In this document: piece by piece, positions 25,047 to 38,262 of the stretch | How positions within the stretch are numbered: position 1 is the first letter of the stretch | Layout of the letters: each line of letters starts with the position of its first letter | Source: Callaeas wilsoni | Taxonomy: Eukaryota; Chordata; Aves; Passeriformes; Callaeidae | Assembly: GCA_013398955.1 (NCBI GenBank) | Contig: VWPU01014169.1 | Coordinates: forward strand, 1 to 64,000 | Reading direction: 5' to 3' | DNA length: 64,000 bases | Position numbers and translations under genes: made by a program | Notes under the pieces: model-generated | Told to the model about the DNA's origin: nothing | The model's input: only the letters and a program-made list of their open reading frames with translations | Databases searched by the model: none

Positions 25047-25332
25047 ACAGTAAGACAGGACAAGCTTCTCTGTGAAACATGAAAGACTGCAATCTAGGGA
25101 CCTCTTCCTACTAGAATTAAAGAATTCATATTTTTTGGGCTAATTGAGCAAAATCACAGTGGCTGAATACTAATTTCATGTAAGCATAAATAAGTTAATG
25201 AGAATCCCAGCCTGAAAGCTGTTGTATACACAGGAATCCTCTTTAACTAATGCTTTGTTGCTAGTGTGTTTCCCAAAATTACAAGCAACACTTGTGCCAT
25301 TTTATGCTTATTTTCTAAATGAACAAAATAAA
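25047..25332 (+). repeat. Duplicated non-CR1 block, copy 1
   Basis: About 285 bp after the CR1 tail align with about 52,586-52,850. Shared landmarks in the same order are CTTCTCT-TGAAAC, ATTGAGCAAAATCA, GTGGCT-AATA, GTTAATGAGAA, CACAGGAATCCT, TTGCTAGTG and CAAAATT. By eye the copies agree at most aligned positions but carry many indels. In this copy a second CR1-like tail (GATTCTGTGATTCTG) follows at about 25,347-25,372. It matches no repeat family I know. Confidence 0.65.
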
Positions 25333-28300
25333 TTTCCAGCCTTAATGATTCTGTGATTCTGATTCTGTGATTTTGTGTTCTTCTTTGGAAGAATTTAGCA
25401 GTATAAGAAGTTAACTTTTGTTAGAAGGGAAAATAAGTTTTACTTTACATTATTGAGTATAGTTCAAAATTAAAGTGGTATACCAATGCCAAGAAAACAT
25501 AAAGACAGGTTGGGCTAAGAATTTTTTTAAAAATTTATAGCTTTCTTAGAAAATATTTTAGCCTTTTGAATCTTCTAAACTCAATTTTTTTAAAAAATCT
25601 CCAACCTTTTCCAACTATAAATTCAATATAACTGTGGGTTCAAATTATTTTCTTCCCTTTCACCTACTTTTTTCCACTTTCCAGCTCATAATTTGCGTAT
25701 TTTTAAGCTTCATATCCATCAGAAATATTGAAAACAGTAAACAGTAAAAAAATTAAACACAAATCAGTGTGCTGTATTTTCTGTTGTAAGTAAAAAGACC
25801 AGGATAGCAGATATGAAATGAAATATGATATGAAAAATTTCTTTTATAACGCTTATAATATTATAATAACCATTATCTATAATAGTTATTTTATAAAAAT
25901 AGTATCAAATCTCTATGAAAAATGTTGATTAATTTTTTTTCTTTACTAGAAATAGAAAATCATTCCTAGTTGAATACACTGCTTCGCAAGGTTTAAGAAA
26001 ATCCTCACTGCAGGTTTTTGAAAAACTCCAGATCAGAACATGACCATGAACAAAGGCTGCTAAGCTCATTTTCAGACAGTTGCCTATAGCTAATCCATAT
26101 TCTTTGCAACATTCTTCCTTCTCACATTCTTGTCGGTCTTTTTTTTTTTTTTTTGCCTTTTTCATTTTCTATGACTTAGCGTAAGGCTGGTAGCACAGAC
26201 CCTGGCATAGAGTTTTGGAGGGGTGGTGGTTTTTAGTTTGCCTTTCTCTGTTACAGAGGCATTACAATTGACTGCTTACTCCACTTCAAGGTATCTTTTA
26301 TCTCAGAAGGCCAATATGGTTTTGTGAACCAACAAACAAGAATCACCTTACACAACACAGAAGTGACTTTGACCTTGAGCCCTACATCACTGTTCTCAGC
26401 AGAAACATATCATGCTGTACTGAGAAAAAACAAGCAGTTTTTTAACCTACAGACATTTATTTGCTCACATTAATTGATCCTTCATATATATAAAATGCAA
26501 GCAAAAGGAAGAAGCAAAACACCCCAATAGGATACTCTCTTTTTCATTTTGGGCATTAGTGAATTTTTAATCCTTACTGTTAATGAACAAATTAGATAGA
26601 TATTCAATATTACACAAACTAAGTCAATACAGAGTTTATTATCACTAATTAACTTTCAAAGAAGAAAAAGGGATACTATTTTTCAATGTTGTTGTTCAGC
26701 ATCATTATACTTCACTCTCCAGCTCTGTTTTCTGAAGATATTTTTGGTATTGTGGCTGCTAATATGCGTTCATGACTATTAGAGCTTGAGGAGAGAAGAT
26801 GGACATGGACAGAAGGTGCACAGAAATCTATGGCTGTTGCTTCCTTATTGCTAACTTCTACTTGTCCTGGAGGGAAATGTCTCGGGGAAATGATAGTGAG
26901 AAGTGAGGTGACGCCCCACATGGAGAGAATGCCAGCAGCAATTTCATTTCCACTCTGCTCTTCTATCACTGCCAGTAACACAGCTCCTTGCCCCACTCAG
27001 GGTTTGTTCAGAAAAGCAGTTCAAGTTGTCTGTATTGCCAATTGCACCTTTACATGCCTTGAATGCTGACCCTTCTTCTCCAAAATTCTGTTTCCGAACA
27101 AAGAGCACAAAGACACAAACTGACAGGATTTCTAGGAGCTCAGATTACATTGCTTTTTAACCCCACTGACTGGCATTCAGAGACCCTGACATAACACATA
27201 CAGATAAGACTAAGAGGATAATCTTCTCTGTTTCTATTTTATATTACTCAGTTTTGTACTTGTTGATAACACTCTGCCTTTATAGCAAATACAGCTTTTA
27301 GAGGAATATTGCTGGAAGTGAGCACTAATTTTTTAATATAACCCAGATACTGAAGAAACAGGCAATGCTGTTTAAAAGAACATTTGCTCCTTACTGACTT
27401 ATCTCCTAAACTTAAAGAATTTGGTTTAATACTGTAATTTTGGATGTGTAGAAAAAAACCAAGCAATTTCATCCTATTTCACTGTCACATAAAATTGGCA
27501 GACAAGTTATGTGACTTCTCAGGAATTTTATTTCCTGTAACTGTTTGAAAACCACACAAATACTTTACTGCATAAATGCATAAGAATGTTATTTACATAC
27601 ACTGAAACTTTGCCACTGATTTGTTGTTTTCATATCATTACCAATCATATCTTCATGCAGAATCTAACACTGAAAATTTTAATCTATATTTCTAATAATG
27701 TTCTTTATGCAAATTTAATTGCTAGAAATCTAGTAAATAAAAATTATGACCTACTGTGTTGTTTGATTTTCCAATCTGGTGGCCTCAAGCCTCTAATTGC
27801 CGGGAAATTCCTCCTCCTTTTTTAACCACTCAGGAAACAGCCTTTTGGAGCTTTTGCTCTGGGTTGTCTTACAAATGTATCCAAAATGTAACATGGTAAA
27901 ACCATTATTGAACTCTTTTCTATCTAAATAAAGGGGGTTCTTTACATATTAGAATTCAAAACAGAACTACATTTCAAGAGTCCTATTCCTTTGGCAGCAT
28001 TATATGTTATGTAAAGGGCCATCTTCATCAAATATATGCACACATATATAACTATTAATACATATGTATGAACAAAAAAGAATTTTCAATGCTATAGAAA
28101 AATTTTATAAACACTTCTTTATTCTCTACTTAATATATCTGCTTTTCTTTATTTAAATGCTCTTCAACATAACCAAGTAATTTTATTCCAATCAACAACT
28201 GCTTGTACAGAAAATTCAGCTGAAGATTATTAAAGGAATTGCCCTGATTTGGGAAAACAACTGAGGAAGAATTATACTTTGAACTGATGGCTAAATGTCA

Positions 28301-28680
28301 GGTACTTAACTGAGCTGGACATCAAATCTGTACCAGAGATGCAGGTAATCCTATCTCCATAAACAAAGCCTGATTTCTCTACTCTTCTTCCTAGGCATGC
28401 TTATTAAATTTAGGGTATTCACAGTGTGGAAATACTTTTTTGCAAAGTTTAATTTTGTTAAACTCATGAAAATATTAACTTGCAGAAAGGAACTCAGATT
28501 ATTCATTGCAATTAAAATTCAAGGGCTGTCTCTTAAGGCAGGAGAAGAAAAAAAAGGACAAAAAATTAGATAGAAGACAGAAGGAAACAAAGATATGGTA
28601 CAAAATTGCAGAAGAAAATATAGATATGGCACAACATTCCAAAATCTGACAAGACACAAATTGGCAAGTTTGTTCAGGAG

Positions 28681-28700
28681 AACCGCTATAGATAGCGGTT
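28681..28700 (+). repeat. Perfect 8-bp hairpin
   Basis: AACCGCTA, TAGA, TAGCGGTT: an exact inverted repeat holding two CpGs in an otherwise CpG-poor region. Confidence 0.9.
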
Positions 28701-31012
28701 TTAAAGAAATGAAAATAATTTTGTTCTCTTCAACAGCATGGTATAAGAAGTCTAGCAGGGCTTCTTGATTACATAGGAGAAGCATATAACCAAGCTTTAC
28801 TTTTGGAAAGCTGGACTTGCTAATTTTTTAATGCTCCAGTTGAGCTGGTCCTTTAAACACAACCTGCCATTTACATGATGATTGAACTGTGTGCAGCAGT
28901 TAACACAATAACAGGAAGGAAAGAGGTTTGAAGGGATATACAATGAGCGACTGACCTCTGTTAAATTTATTCAGGGTATTTGTGGCAGATGGAATTCTCT
29001 AATTTGATAGGATGGAGTTTCCTGCTTATGTGATCACAAGAACAGAAAGCTCAATTTATTGGTTCAGATATCTACTTTCACAAAACATAGGTATATGTTC
29101 TTGACTACTGTGTATCACCAGTAATTCTCGTGTGTATTAGCTTTCAGTACAATTCAAGTAGTCCCTATGCTACTCTGTATATGAAACAAATCCTGGAAGT
29201 CAAATTGAAGTATAGAGCTTGAATCTTCGTGGACTGATAAGGTTCACTTTCCTTTCTCATGTCGAGTTTCAGATTGTGCCCACATTTAACAACTGTGTAG
29301 TGAAGAATATATATATCAGGTTACACTTCTCGTTCATTGACTCCATCAGGAAACAGATTCTGTCCTCAGATCACCAGATGAGGACCACATTTCCCTTGAA
29401 GCAACTTTACCCTCAACTAGTTGATATCCAGAATGACTTCATTTTGGATATTTAAATAACAGAGAAAAGAATGGTATTGATTTTTGGGAGACAGGTTTTG
29501 GTGCTTTGGATTATGACAACCTGCTTTGTTACAAGAAATCACTCATCAGGCACTGCTATAACCTTTATAGGATTATATCTATCACTGATAGGTTACACTT
29601 AACAGTTCTGAATTCCTTAGGGTCTGGAATAGGAAGATTATACAAAGGATACAAATATATATACTCAGGCTGTGACCCACCAAGGTAAAACTAATAACGT
29701 AAAATTGATGGCAGGAGGTAGTCAAAAGAAAAAAATAACAACTACTCCCTCCTCCAAAATAACACTTCTCTCAACCCCAAAATATTTTCACTTTGATATC
29801 TAGTTAACAAATAAATGACTGCAAAAAATATTCATCTGAAGTCTGATCAAACTTAAAAAGTGAACTTTTGACAGGATATGGCAAAACAGCCAAGGTAAGC
29901 AAACTGTATGAAAAAATTAAAATAGACAAAGTATGTAAAGAATGAAGATGGGAAAAGTGGCTTTTGGTACACTGAAACCTTAAAGCTTGCTATGAGTATA
30001 GTAATTTTTAAGTACAAAGGTCATTAAAACTCTACATGGATCAGAAAATAAAAAAGGTTTATGAAAAAAGGTAGTATGTTACAAGGTATTACAGTTGAGA
30101 ATAAAAATACTACATACATCTCTATTCTATAATTTAGAGAATGAACTTTCCCATACAGGGCTTTCTTTTTTAATTCAGAAAAGAATGCTTTTAAAGAAAT
30201 TGTCAGCTTCTTCTGATAAAATAACTGTTACATTGAATAAGTATTTCACATTGTTCTCTTCCTTTTGTTAAAACCCTTCTTTTTTAAGAAGTTTCTTTTT
30301 CTAGAAACTGTCATTTTTTTACATACTTGCCCTATACATTTGTATACAGACATAATTAAGCATTGAAATAACAATTATTCTTGAATTTGATTTTTTTTGT
30401 TAATTTTATGCAATCAGTTATTTAATGTAGTGCTAATGAAGGCTTGCAGTTTTCTTTCCTTTCTTCTACAATACATATACACACACGGCTCTTTCTACAA
30501 ATTTGACTACTAAGTACTTTTCTAGTCATTTAATTGAGAAAGAGTACATCATTGTTGTTGACTAGATTTATTTAATTTTTTCTCAGATTATTCCTCATTC
30601 CAAAAATTTCTAAAATATGAATAAACAGAATAATGGCCTGCCTGACGTGATTTATAGTGCATAATATCGTTGACCAATAATAGCCAATATGTTTAGAAAC
30701 CATCATAATTTTCTCTAGATTAGAAAGAATATATTAATAATTCAACTTCTTGCAAAGGGTACAGAATCTCTTTCAGATCATCTTGTCAGGATTACTATTA
30801 CTGAAGTTAGAGACTTCTGGATGTTCAGATCAAGTAAATCACATGTGATATGTTACTTCAAGGCATAAATTACCTAATCACATAACAATATTTATTTTGT
30901 AGTGTAAGGTAGTGTTGGATGATATGTGGCCAAGCCATGCTCTCTCCTAGGAGAAGTAACACCTGCTACACATTGGAAGACATTCGCCTTTAGGGCTAAG
31001 GTAGCTAAGTGG

Positions 31013-31033
31013 GTGGTCACCATGGGTGACCAC
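31013..31033 (+). repeat. Perfect 9-bp hairpin
   Basis: GTGGTCACC, ATG, GGTGACCAC. A second inverted repeat with 10-bp arms (AGGATGGATC/GATCCATCCT) starts 6 bp downstream at 31,040-31,076. Confidence 0.9.
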
Positions 31034-31149
31034 ACCAGCAGGATGGATCTCTAAAAGATCCCAGGTGATCCATCCTTGTGAAAGGCTCTTGTACCCACAG
31101 TGGCCTATCTTTTATTTGACAGATAACGTATGAGGTAGGCAGCATATAT

Positions 31150-31881
31150 GGAAGGTCAAGTGCAAGGTCCTACAAGTGAGTTAAGGCAGTCACAAGCACA
31201 AATACAGCCTGGGGGTAGAATGTAAAGAGAACAACCCTGAAGGTGCTGGTTGACAAGAAGCTCAACATGACCCAGTAATGTACACTTGCAGCCCAGAAAG
31301 CCAACTGTGTCCTGGGCTACACCAAATGTAGCATGGTTGGCAGGTTGAGGGAGGGCATTCTGCCGCTCTACTCTGCTCTTGCACACTTGCAGTACTGTGT
31401 CTATAAGGCCCACAAAGATCATAAGAGGGATGGAGCACCTCTCCTGTCAAGAACGGCTGCAAGAGCTGGGGTTGTTAGCCTAGAGAAGAGAAGGCTCAGC
31501 AGAGAACTTATAGGAGCCTGCCAATGCCTAAAGGGGGCTACAAGAGAATTGGACAGGGACTTTTGACAAAGGCATGTAGTGATGGGACAAAGGGTAATGC
31601 CTTTAAATTGAGAGTAGGTTTGGATTAGATATTAGGATGAAATTTTTTGCTGCGGGGCACTGGAGCACAGAAGCTGTGGGTGTCACAGCCCTGGAAGCAT
31701 TTGAGGCCAGGCTGGATGGGGCTTTGAACAATCTGTTCTAGTGGAAAGTATCTCTGCCCATGGCAGGAGCGTTGGAACTGGATAATCTTTAAGCTTCCTT
31801 CCAAACCAAGCCATTCTGTAATTCTATTATTCTGTGCTTTTATGATACCCAGCCTACTTTTATGATTTTATGATTCTATGA
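31150..31881 (+). mobile_element. CR1 LINE 3' fragment, about 730 bp
   Basis: Starts at the RT C-terminal region (GTCAAGTGCAAGGTCCTAC) and continues through blocks typical of CR1: GCAGCCCAGAAAGCCAACTG, GAGAAGAGAAGGCTC, GGGACAAAGGGTAATG, GGATGGGGCTTTGAACAA, CCATGGCAGGAG. The tail (ATTCTGTAATTCTATTATTC and further TATGATTTTATGATTCTATG units) reaches about 31,881. Frames on both strands within it are broken and are not host genes. Confidence 0.9.
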
Positions 31882-32390
31882 AACAATTCAGAACTGGCTT
31901 GCCACCTGCCTCTTTATACAGTGTTATACACATTCTCTTTGTTCATGAGAAGAATGAGAAGTGTCAGCATAAGCATTATGAGACACCTTTTAGGAACATC
32001 ATAGTGAATGGACAACTTTCCCATTCAAATCATGAATGGGAAAAGAAGTTCTCTGAGGCATCTCAGCACAGCTCATTTTGTATTTTTCATGTTAGGTGAA
32101 CAACATGAGAGAACCACCAAGTATTGAACATAGGGCTACCCTCATTATTTGCAAATTGTCACTCTGTCTGTCACCTTTCCACTTCTACTGCATTTAGGAC
32201 TAGAAAGGGGTCTTCTGTAAGACTTAAGAAATATCCAGTATGTGTAAAATTCTAGCTGACGATATGCTAGATTGTTGTACTTTGCTGGTAGTTTAGGGGT
32301 TTCCTCGCACCAGAGTTCTCAAACAGAGTTACTGTCTTAGTGAGGAATCATTCTTCAGTAAGGGGCAAATACCTTTTTCTGGTGCATTGC
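31882..32390. other. Non-coding spacer between CR1 and LTR
   Basis: About 500 bp without a recognised gene or repeat. Confidence 0.6.
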
Positions 32391-33154
32391 TGTGGTGAAT
32401 TTAACTTTGGCTCTCTGAGACCTCGACCCAATCAAACTGTTTCCTTACCTCCTCAATAGGATGAGGGAGAAAATAAGGTGGAAAAGCTCATTGGATGACA
32501 GATCACTCACCAAATACCATCACAAGGGAAACAGACTCAACTTGATAAAGATTAATTTTACTTATTTTCAATTAAAAATATAGTACAATGGTGAGAAGCA
32601 AAGACAGACAGAAGGTTTTTTTAGTTGGAACTAGAAACTTTTGGCTCCATTCCAGCTTCTTGCCAGGCTTAACTTCACTCCTGACTTTTCTACCTCTTCC
32701 CCTTACAAGGCAGTTTCTGCATGGGCTCTCCATGGACTTCAGCTTCCTTCAGGTCATATCCACCTTCTGTGGTATAGGGTCCTCCACGGGCTGCATGTGA
32801 ACAACCTGCTTTATTATGGTCTTCTCCATGTGATGGGGAATCTCTGCTCCAGCCCCTGAAGCACCTCCTTCCCCTCCTTCTTCTCTGGCCTTGGTGTTTG
32901 CAGGGTTGTTTTGCTCACATTTGCTCATCCTCTGATTTATTGCACAGCTTTTTTTACCCTTTTTAAAGTAGGTTTTTCTAGAGGTGCCACCGGCTGGGCT
33001 GAGGGACTCAGCTGTGTTCTGCAGTGGATCCATTGGAACTGGCTAGAATCACTTGTATTTGGCATGGGGCAGCCCTCAGCCTCTCCTTGTAGAGGCTATC
33101 CTTGTAGCCTCCTCCTCCTCCACTGCGAACACCTTGCCATATGAACTAAATGCA
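32391..33154 (-). mobile_element. Second solo LTR of the same neoavian family
   Basis: Same family as the LTR at 18,689-19,740. It begins TGTGGTGAATTTAACTTTGG and ends AACTAAATGCA, with shared interior blocks such as CTCCACGGGCTGCATG, GGGGAATCTCTGCTCCAG and CACCTTGCCATATGAAC. It is 764 bp, so about 290 bp of the family's middle region is missing. The flanks ATTGC (32,386-32,390) and TTTGC (33,155-33,159) form a 5-bp TSD with one mismatch. Strand follows the same reasoning as for the longer copy. CpGs are largely lost, indicating age. Confidence 0.88.
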
Positions 33155-36100
33155 TTTGCAAATCCATGGTGTGTAACACCAGATATTACAGTGCAGTTTA
33201 ATGTCTTATAAGACAACCAGTTAATACTTTGATCCTCAGTCATTAGGACTAACAAAACCATTAGGAAAAAATCATAATCTGCATTCATTCATCTTCTACC
33301 TTTTATGAAGCATCATTTTTTTGGTACAATTTCTTCAGTTATTGAATGAGCAACACAAATTTGAAAAATATCTGTGGATAACTTACAAGTGGATGTCCCT
33401 TATTTCAGGCTGGAGACCTGTTGTTGAGGTACTTTGTTGAAACAGTTTGCCTGCTGCACCCTCTGCAATGTTTCCAGGAGCAGATGGGAGTAGGATGGAA
33501 GTGTGATTCTCAAACTGTTCCAGTGGCAGCAACATCAGCTAGAGTTTGCTTAGATGCCTGCAATAGCCGAGAGTGCTGAATCATGAGAAGTGCTCTGGAA
33601 ATGTTCTTTACACAAGACTTGGTATCTGCTTCTGTAACGTACTGTAGTCTCCATATGGAAAGCAAGAATAAAGCATGTCATTCTACTCCTCCTAGCTTTT
33701 TCTGTGCTTACCTATTACAGAAAAGTCCTTGATTAAGTGCAGGGTATCTGTTAGGAGGTTTCCCTGCTATGAAGTAAGTCCAGAGTCTTTAATTATCTAT
33801 TTTCCATAATGCTGCATGAAACAAATGGAATGTGTGTTGCACAAAAGATGCTTAGACAGACTTGCACACACAAAGCTTTATTCAGATGCATCATTGCTGA
33901 TAACACACAAATTCTAAGTGTGAAGGTAGCTTCTGGGGAAAACAAAAATAAACAAAACAACACAAGAGAAAAGTGTAAGTGGTAAGCTTCTCAATGACAA
34001 GTCAAGAAAAACATTGATATAATTAACCTCTTCCCTGTGCATCCCCTCCAGCGTAGCAGGTGGTAAAGCTGAAGGTTATGAGAGTGTTGATTTTTACCTC
34101 AGATTTCCCTACTCTTGTACAATTTTCAACGTGATCTGCTCAACTGGATTGTTACTGCCTATGATAACGTTAGTGTGGATTACAGTATGCTTCATCAGCC
34201 ATGAGCACTATGTGCTGATTGACTGTTCTCTTGCATATGTATTGTTATGTACTGCTTACTGCATATTTAAATTACTACCACATTGTTACTTTTCAAGTTT
34301 TGAGTTCCTCTAATATGAACTAAACTACACAAAGAAGGATGTAGGAAAAGAAAAGCAACAAAGGGGTGAGTTTCATATCAGAGATATTTACTTTGCTGAA
34401 GAAGCCAACAGCAAGAAAATTGGGGTTTGCAGGTGCAAGAAACACAGCACAAGAACACCATAGGAGTAAAAACGCACAGCAGTTCTGGAAAACAGTCACC
34501 ACAGCTTGGTTAAAAATTTATAGATATGCAGAAGAAAGGCAGACAGAAGATTTTCAAATGGAAAGGTCCTTACTTCTGCACAGGTTAACGTACTTAATGA
34601 TCTATGTAGCTTTGATGGACCTGGGTGTGGATGCCAGCAGGTAGGTCTAGGTCTGAGGTAAAAAAAAGCCATTAGCAAGACAAACTCATGGCAAAAGTCT
34701 ATGGGTGGGAAATACCAACTAGCCAGTACAAAAAGCCAAATACTTAAAGCAGTGAGCTTCTCAGCAGTGAATAAAGAGAATAATGGGTAAGAGCAGATCA
34801 AAATGGTATGAGAGAATTCCCTGACATTTTAATGATAGGAAATCTGAAAAAAAATTCAACCTCTACATGTGATAGGACAGAACGGATTGCTCAAATTGTT
34901 TTCATAAGCATGAAGATGCCTTCTTTCAGATAACTACCTCATCTATGTGCACCACTAGTTGCAGATTACATTATTGTTCCTCAAAAATTCTTATTATGTT
35001 GATCCCTTCAGCTTCTCCTCATTGTCTGAAGAGATGTTTCTTATGATCTCTCTATATGTTAAATTACTCTAATAATTCTTATGGACTACTTTCAGAATCT
35101 TTCCTTTTAATCTGAATTGGTTTGGTCTTTCTAAGTTGTACAGACAAAAATGCCCTTATTCCATATAGGAATAGGACCCTTAGGTCAGGTCTTGTAGTCT
35201 ATATGTATAAATGAACCTTGCCAAGGGAGTATCACAGTGGCAACCCACAATATATTGAATCACAATTTAGGACACTTAAAAGTTTTTCATTGCACAGCCA
35301 CCATTAGAACACCATATTGTTATAGGACATTTATTATGCAAGCAGGTTCTGCTGAGATAAAATATTTTTCATTTCCTCAGGAAGCATACCTTTATAAATC
35401 CTTTTCCTGTGGAGATTTCCAATCTGCAGATCCAGCAATGTGGTGCATGAAAATGCTCTGCTCTGCCTGCCTAAACCCCTGCTGACTCAAGTGAGACTCC
35501 ATTTCAGAGTACAGAAATTTTTGCATATGTCTTTTTTGAAGACCAAGGGTGATACAATTCACAAATAGTGCAGATAAAATCTGAGAGGATTTTTATGGCA
35601 TAGCGTGGCAGGAAAGACATCAAGAAGCTCAGTAAAATACTTAGTCGGCCTGTGGTGTTAGCTCATTTCTCCTGAGAATCAAAACATTTTTATTTTTCTT
35701 GATAATTGCTTTCTTCACTTTCACCTTCATCACAGTCAAGCAAGTAAGTGGGTAAGCACTCAGAAACTATAGAAGATATAAAACTTCTCCCAATGTTTGG
35801 TGAGGCCAGAAAACTATTTGTAGCTCACTGCTCACATAACAAGCTACAGTATTAAAGATGGGAACAAGAAAGGGAAAAACTGGTCATACATGATGGTTGT
35901 TGGCATCATTCCTAATATCACACCACATTTCTGCAGGGTGGGTAAACTGGGCAAAGGAGATTAGTCCCTTAGAGGTGACTTAGAAACTGCTTTTGAGCAC
36001 CCACAGAGGAGCTCAGCTAAGCGTAGACTCCTCTTGTCAGGGGAAAGAAGCAAAAAGAGGACACAAAGTCCCATTTCAGCTGCGATTTTGTGCTGCTGTG

Positions 36101-37923
36101 GAGTCAAAAGCATCTTTCTGAGGTTTGAGACATCATTAATTCCTCTCATTCCTGAATGCTGCAAAACATTTTGTCCTTCATCTCATTGATCTTGTCCTTA
36201 ATTTTGCCCCAAAGAGCTTGAAATGTTTCTTACTTAACCTGAGTATATAAATCAACCTCAGCTCTTGCTAACATACTTGTATGTTTATATATTAACTTGG
36301 TTTTGATTTATTTTCACACAAAATATCGTCAGTTAATTTGATTGATTTGATTTGATTCAAAAATTTCTTCCAAAAAGAAATATTTCAAATTAAAGTTTGA
36401 TCATGTTTGCAACTGATCAAATAATAAAGGGAAAAAGGTTGTGACAGGAAAATACAAAAAAAAATATACTTTTAAAGTCTCCCAGTGTATGTACGGTAGG
36501 CCACATACCACAGCTAAAGAAGGATGAGATGCACATTTTCCTGATTAGGAACTACAGAGAATAAAGCAAATAATCTAACTCCTATTGCAATACAAATCTG
36601 GAAAATAAAAAGGCATTGTTTCTGCAGAACTTGTGAAAATAAAATAGTCACATTACGAAGTTAAGTCAATATAAATTAGAACCTGCAATTTTCGATAAAA
36701 ATAAATAAAAAAGAAAGACATAAGACATGACCTGCAAGAAAACATGGTCTGAAGTTACGCAAAAGCATACTAGCATTATTCACTTACAGTATCATATTTA
36801 TATGCAAAGGGGCTAAGAATATCTTCCCATATCCATAGCTCCACAGGATGTTTCCAGAGAGGTTCAGTAATACCATTGCTTTCAGACTACTATTCTTGAA
36901 AACAATCATTTATGGGAAAAGGAGTATTTTATAGACTCTGGCCAGATTTTCCCCTAAAATTTAAATCTACAGGAGGAGATCCTTCTCATCAAGCAAACAA
37001 AATATCAGATTCAGCATACGTTTTGTCCATATGAGCTGATCAGTGAGCATTGCCACAGGGTTAGTCACAGGGTAGCAAACATGAAGAAAGATTATTTTTA
37101 TTGTAAGGATTTCTTTACAGGATTGATAAGATTCAATTGTGTGTGCTGGGATCTGCCTATGGGTGAATAGTGTTTGGTAAATTGGATAATGCAAGACAGA
37201 GTCTGCCATTACTACCAGGTCAATGGCTCTGACCTTGCTTTGGCCGGTGATGTTTTAATAAGTTTGCAGAACAGTAACTTATGCAAAACAAGCAGATACT
37301 GTCTCTCCTGCTTCTTGAAGACAGAAATCTGTGTTAAAGCAAAGCTACCTTCGCAATTTGTCATATCTGTCATCCGTGTTAGTTGTGTCAACAGTGAAAC
37401 AGAAGCCTGTGTGGAGAAGGAAACAGAAGTATCTTGTTCTTGTTGGTGCATATTGGTGAGGGAGGCCTGTGCTGACCACTTAGGAGGTTAATAGGTCTCA
37501 TTGCCAGAGCAGTAGCTAATGCAGAACATTAATGTTCCTTTACTAAAGTGTAAAAAGGGAAAATAACACCAATTTGCAAGCATATTTTCATGTGTTGCAT
37601 TTTTAATTCTAGTAGGTATTAAATCTATGTATGAACATGGCACCTGGAAGCAGATTTGAGAAACCTTTGGGAGTTTTCATCACAGAAGCCATCAGTAAGC
37701 AATTGCACTTTAGTACAGAGGAGATCATGGTTATATCTGTGCCAGATGATGATTATCTAAAGACAATTTGAGGTGCTGAAATTTAATATTAGATGGCTCC
37801 TGGGATATATAAGAATCTTTTTTACAAGCTCCTGGGAACTGGAAAAAAATACTAATATTTTCCAATAGCATATACAAATAATTTTCTATAGCAATAGCAT
37901 TTGGTAAACAGTTAAGATGTCCT
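33155..37923. other. AT-rich non-coding stretch, no gene seen
   Basis: About 4.8 kb without a recognised gene or repeat. The frames of 60-105 aa (for example 37,174-37,491 plus and 34,496-34,801 minus) lack recognisable domains and occur on both strands over the same DNA. Confidence 0.55.
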
Positions 37924-38262
37924 TTGGCCTGCCAGTGCCTAAAGGGGGCTACAGAAGAATTGAAGAGAAGCTTTTGGTAAGGACAAGTAGTCACAGGACA
38001 AAGGGGAATGCCTTCAAATTGAAATACAGTAGGCTTGGATCAGATATTAGGAAGAAATTCTTTGTTGTGAGGGTAATGAGGCACTTGAACAGATTGCCCA
38101 TAAAACCTTTGGATGGCCCATCCCTGGAATTGTTCAAGGCCAGGTCAGATGAGGCTTTGAACAACCAGTTCTGGTGAAAAGTGTTCCTGCCCATGGCATA
38201 CGGGCTGGAACTGAGTGATCTCTAAGGTCACTTTTGATCCAAGTTATTCTATCATTGTATGA
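37924..38262 (+). mobile_element. CR1 LINE 3' end
   Basis: Matches the CR1 3' UTR: GCCTAAAGGGGGCTACAG, GGACAAAGGGGAATGCC, ATTAGGAAGAAATTCTTTG, CATCCCTGGAATTGTTCAAG, CCATGGCATACGGGCTGGAA, ending TTCTATCATTGTATGATAAC. The 86-aa plus frame over it is a remnant of CR1 coding sequence in the wrong context, not a host gene. Confidence 0.9.

Larger units (their letters stand above)
25333..31149. other. AT-rich non-coding stretch, no gene seen
   Basis: Begins with a second short ATTCTGTG-type tail (25,347-25,372). Includes a poly-T run at about 26,138-26,155, a perfect hairpin at 28,681-28,700, and two inverted repeats at 31,013-31,033 and 31,040-31,076. A 94-aa minus frame at 26,712-26,996 was inspected and not accepted as a gene. 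No named transposon was recognised. Confidence 0.55.

Noticed and set aside
26712..26996. 94-aa minus frame with hydrophobic segment (GILSMWGVTSLLTIIS)
   Set aside because: Looks protein-like at first, but I could not match it to a family, no convincing splice sites were found, and the plus strand is also open over much of it (26,830-27,069).
18689..33154. The two related LTRs as ends of one provirus
   Set aside because: Each has its own TSD and the 12.7 kb between them contains CR1s and unique DNA, not retroviral genes.
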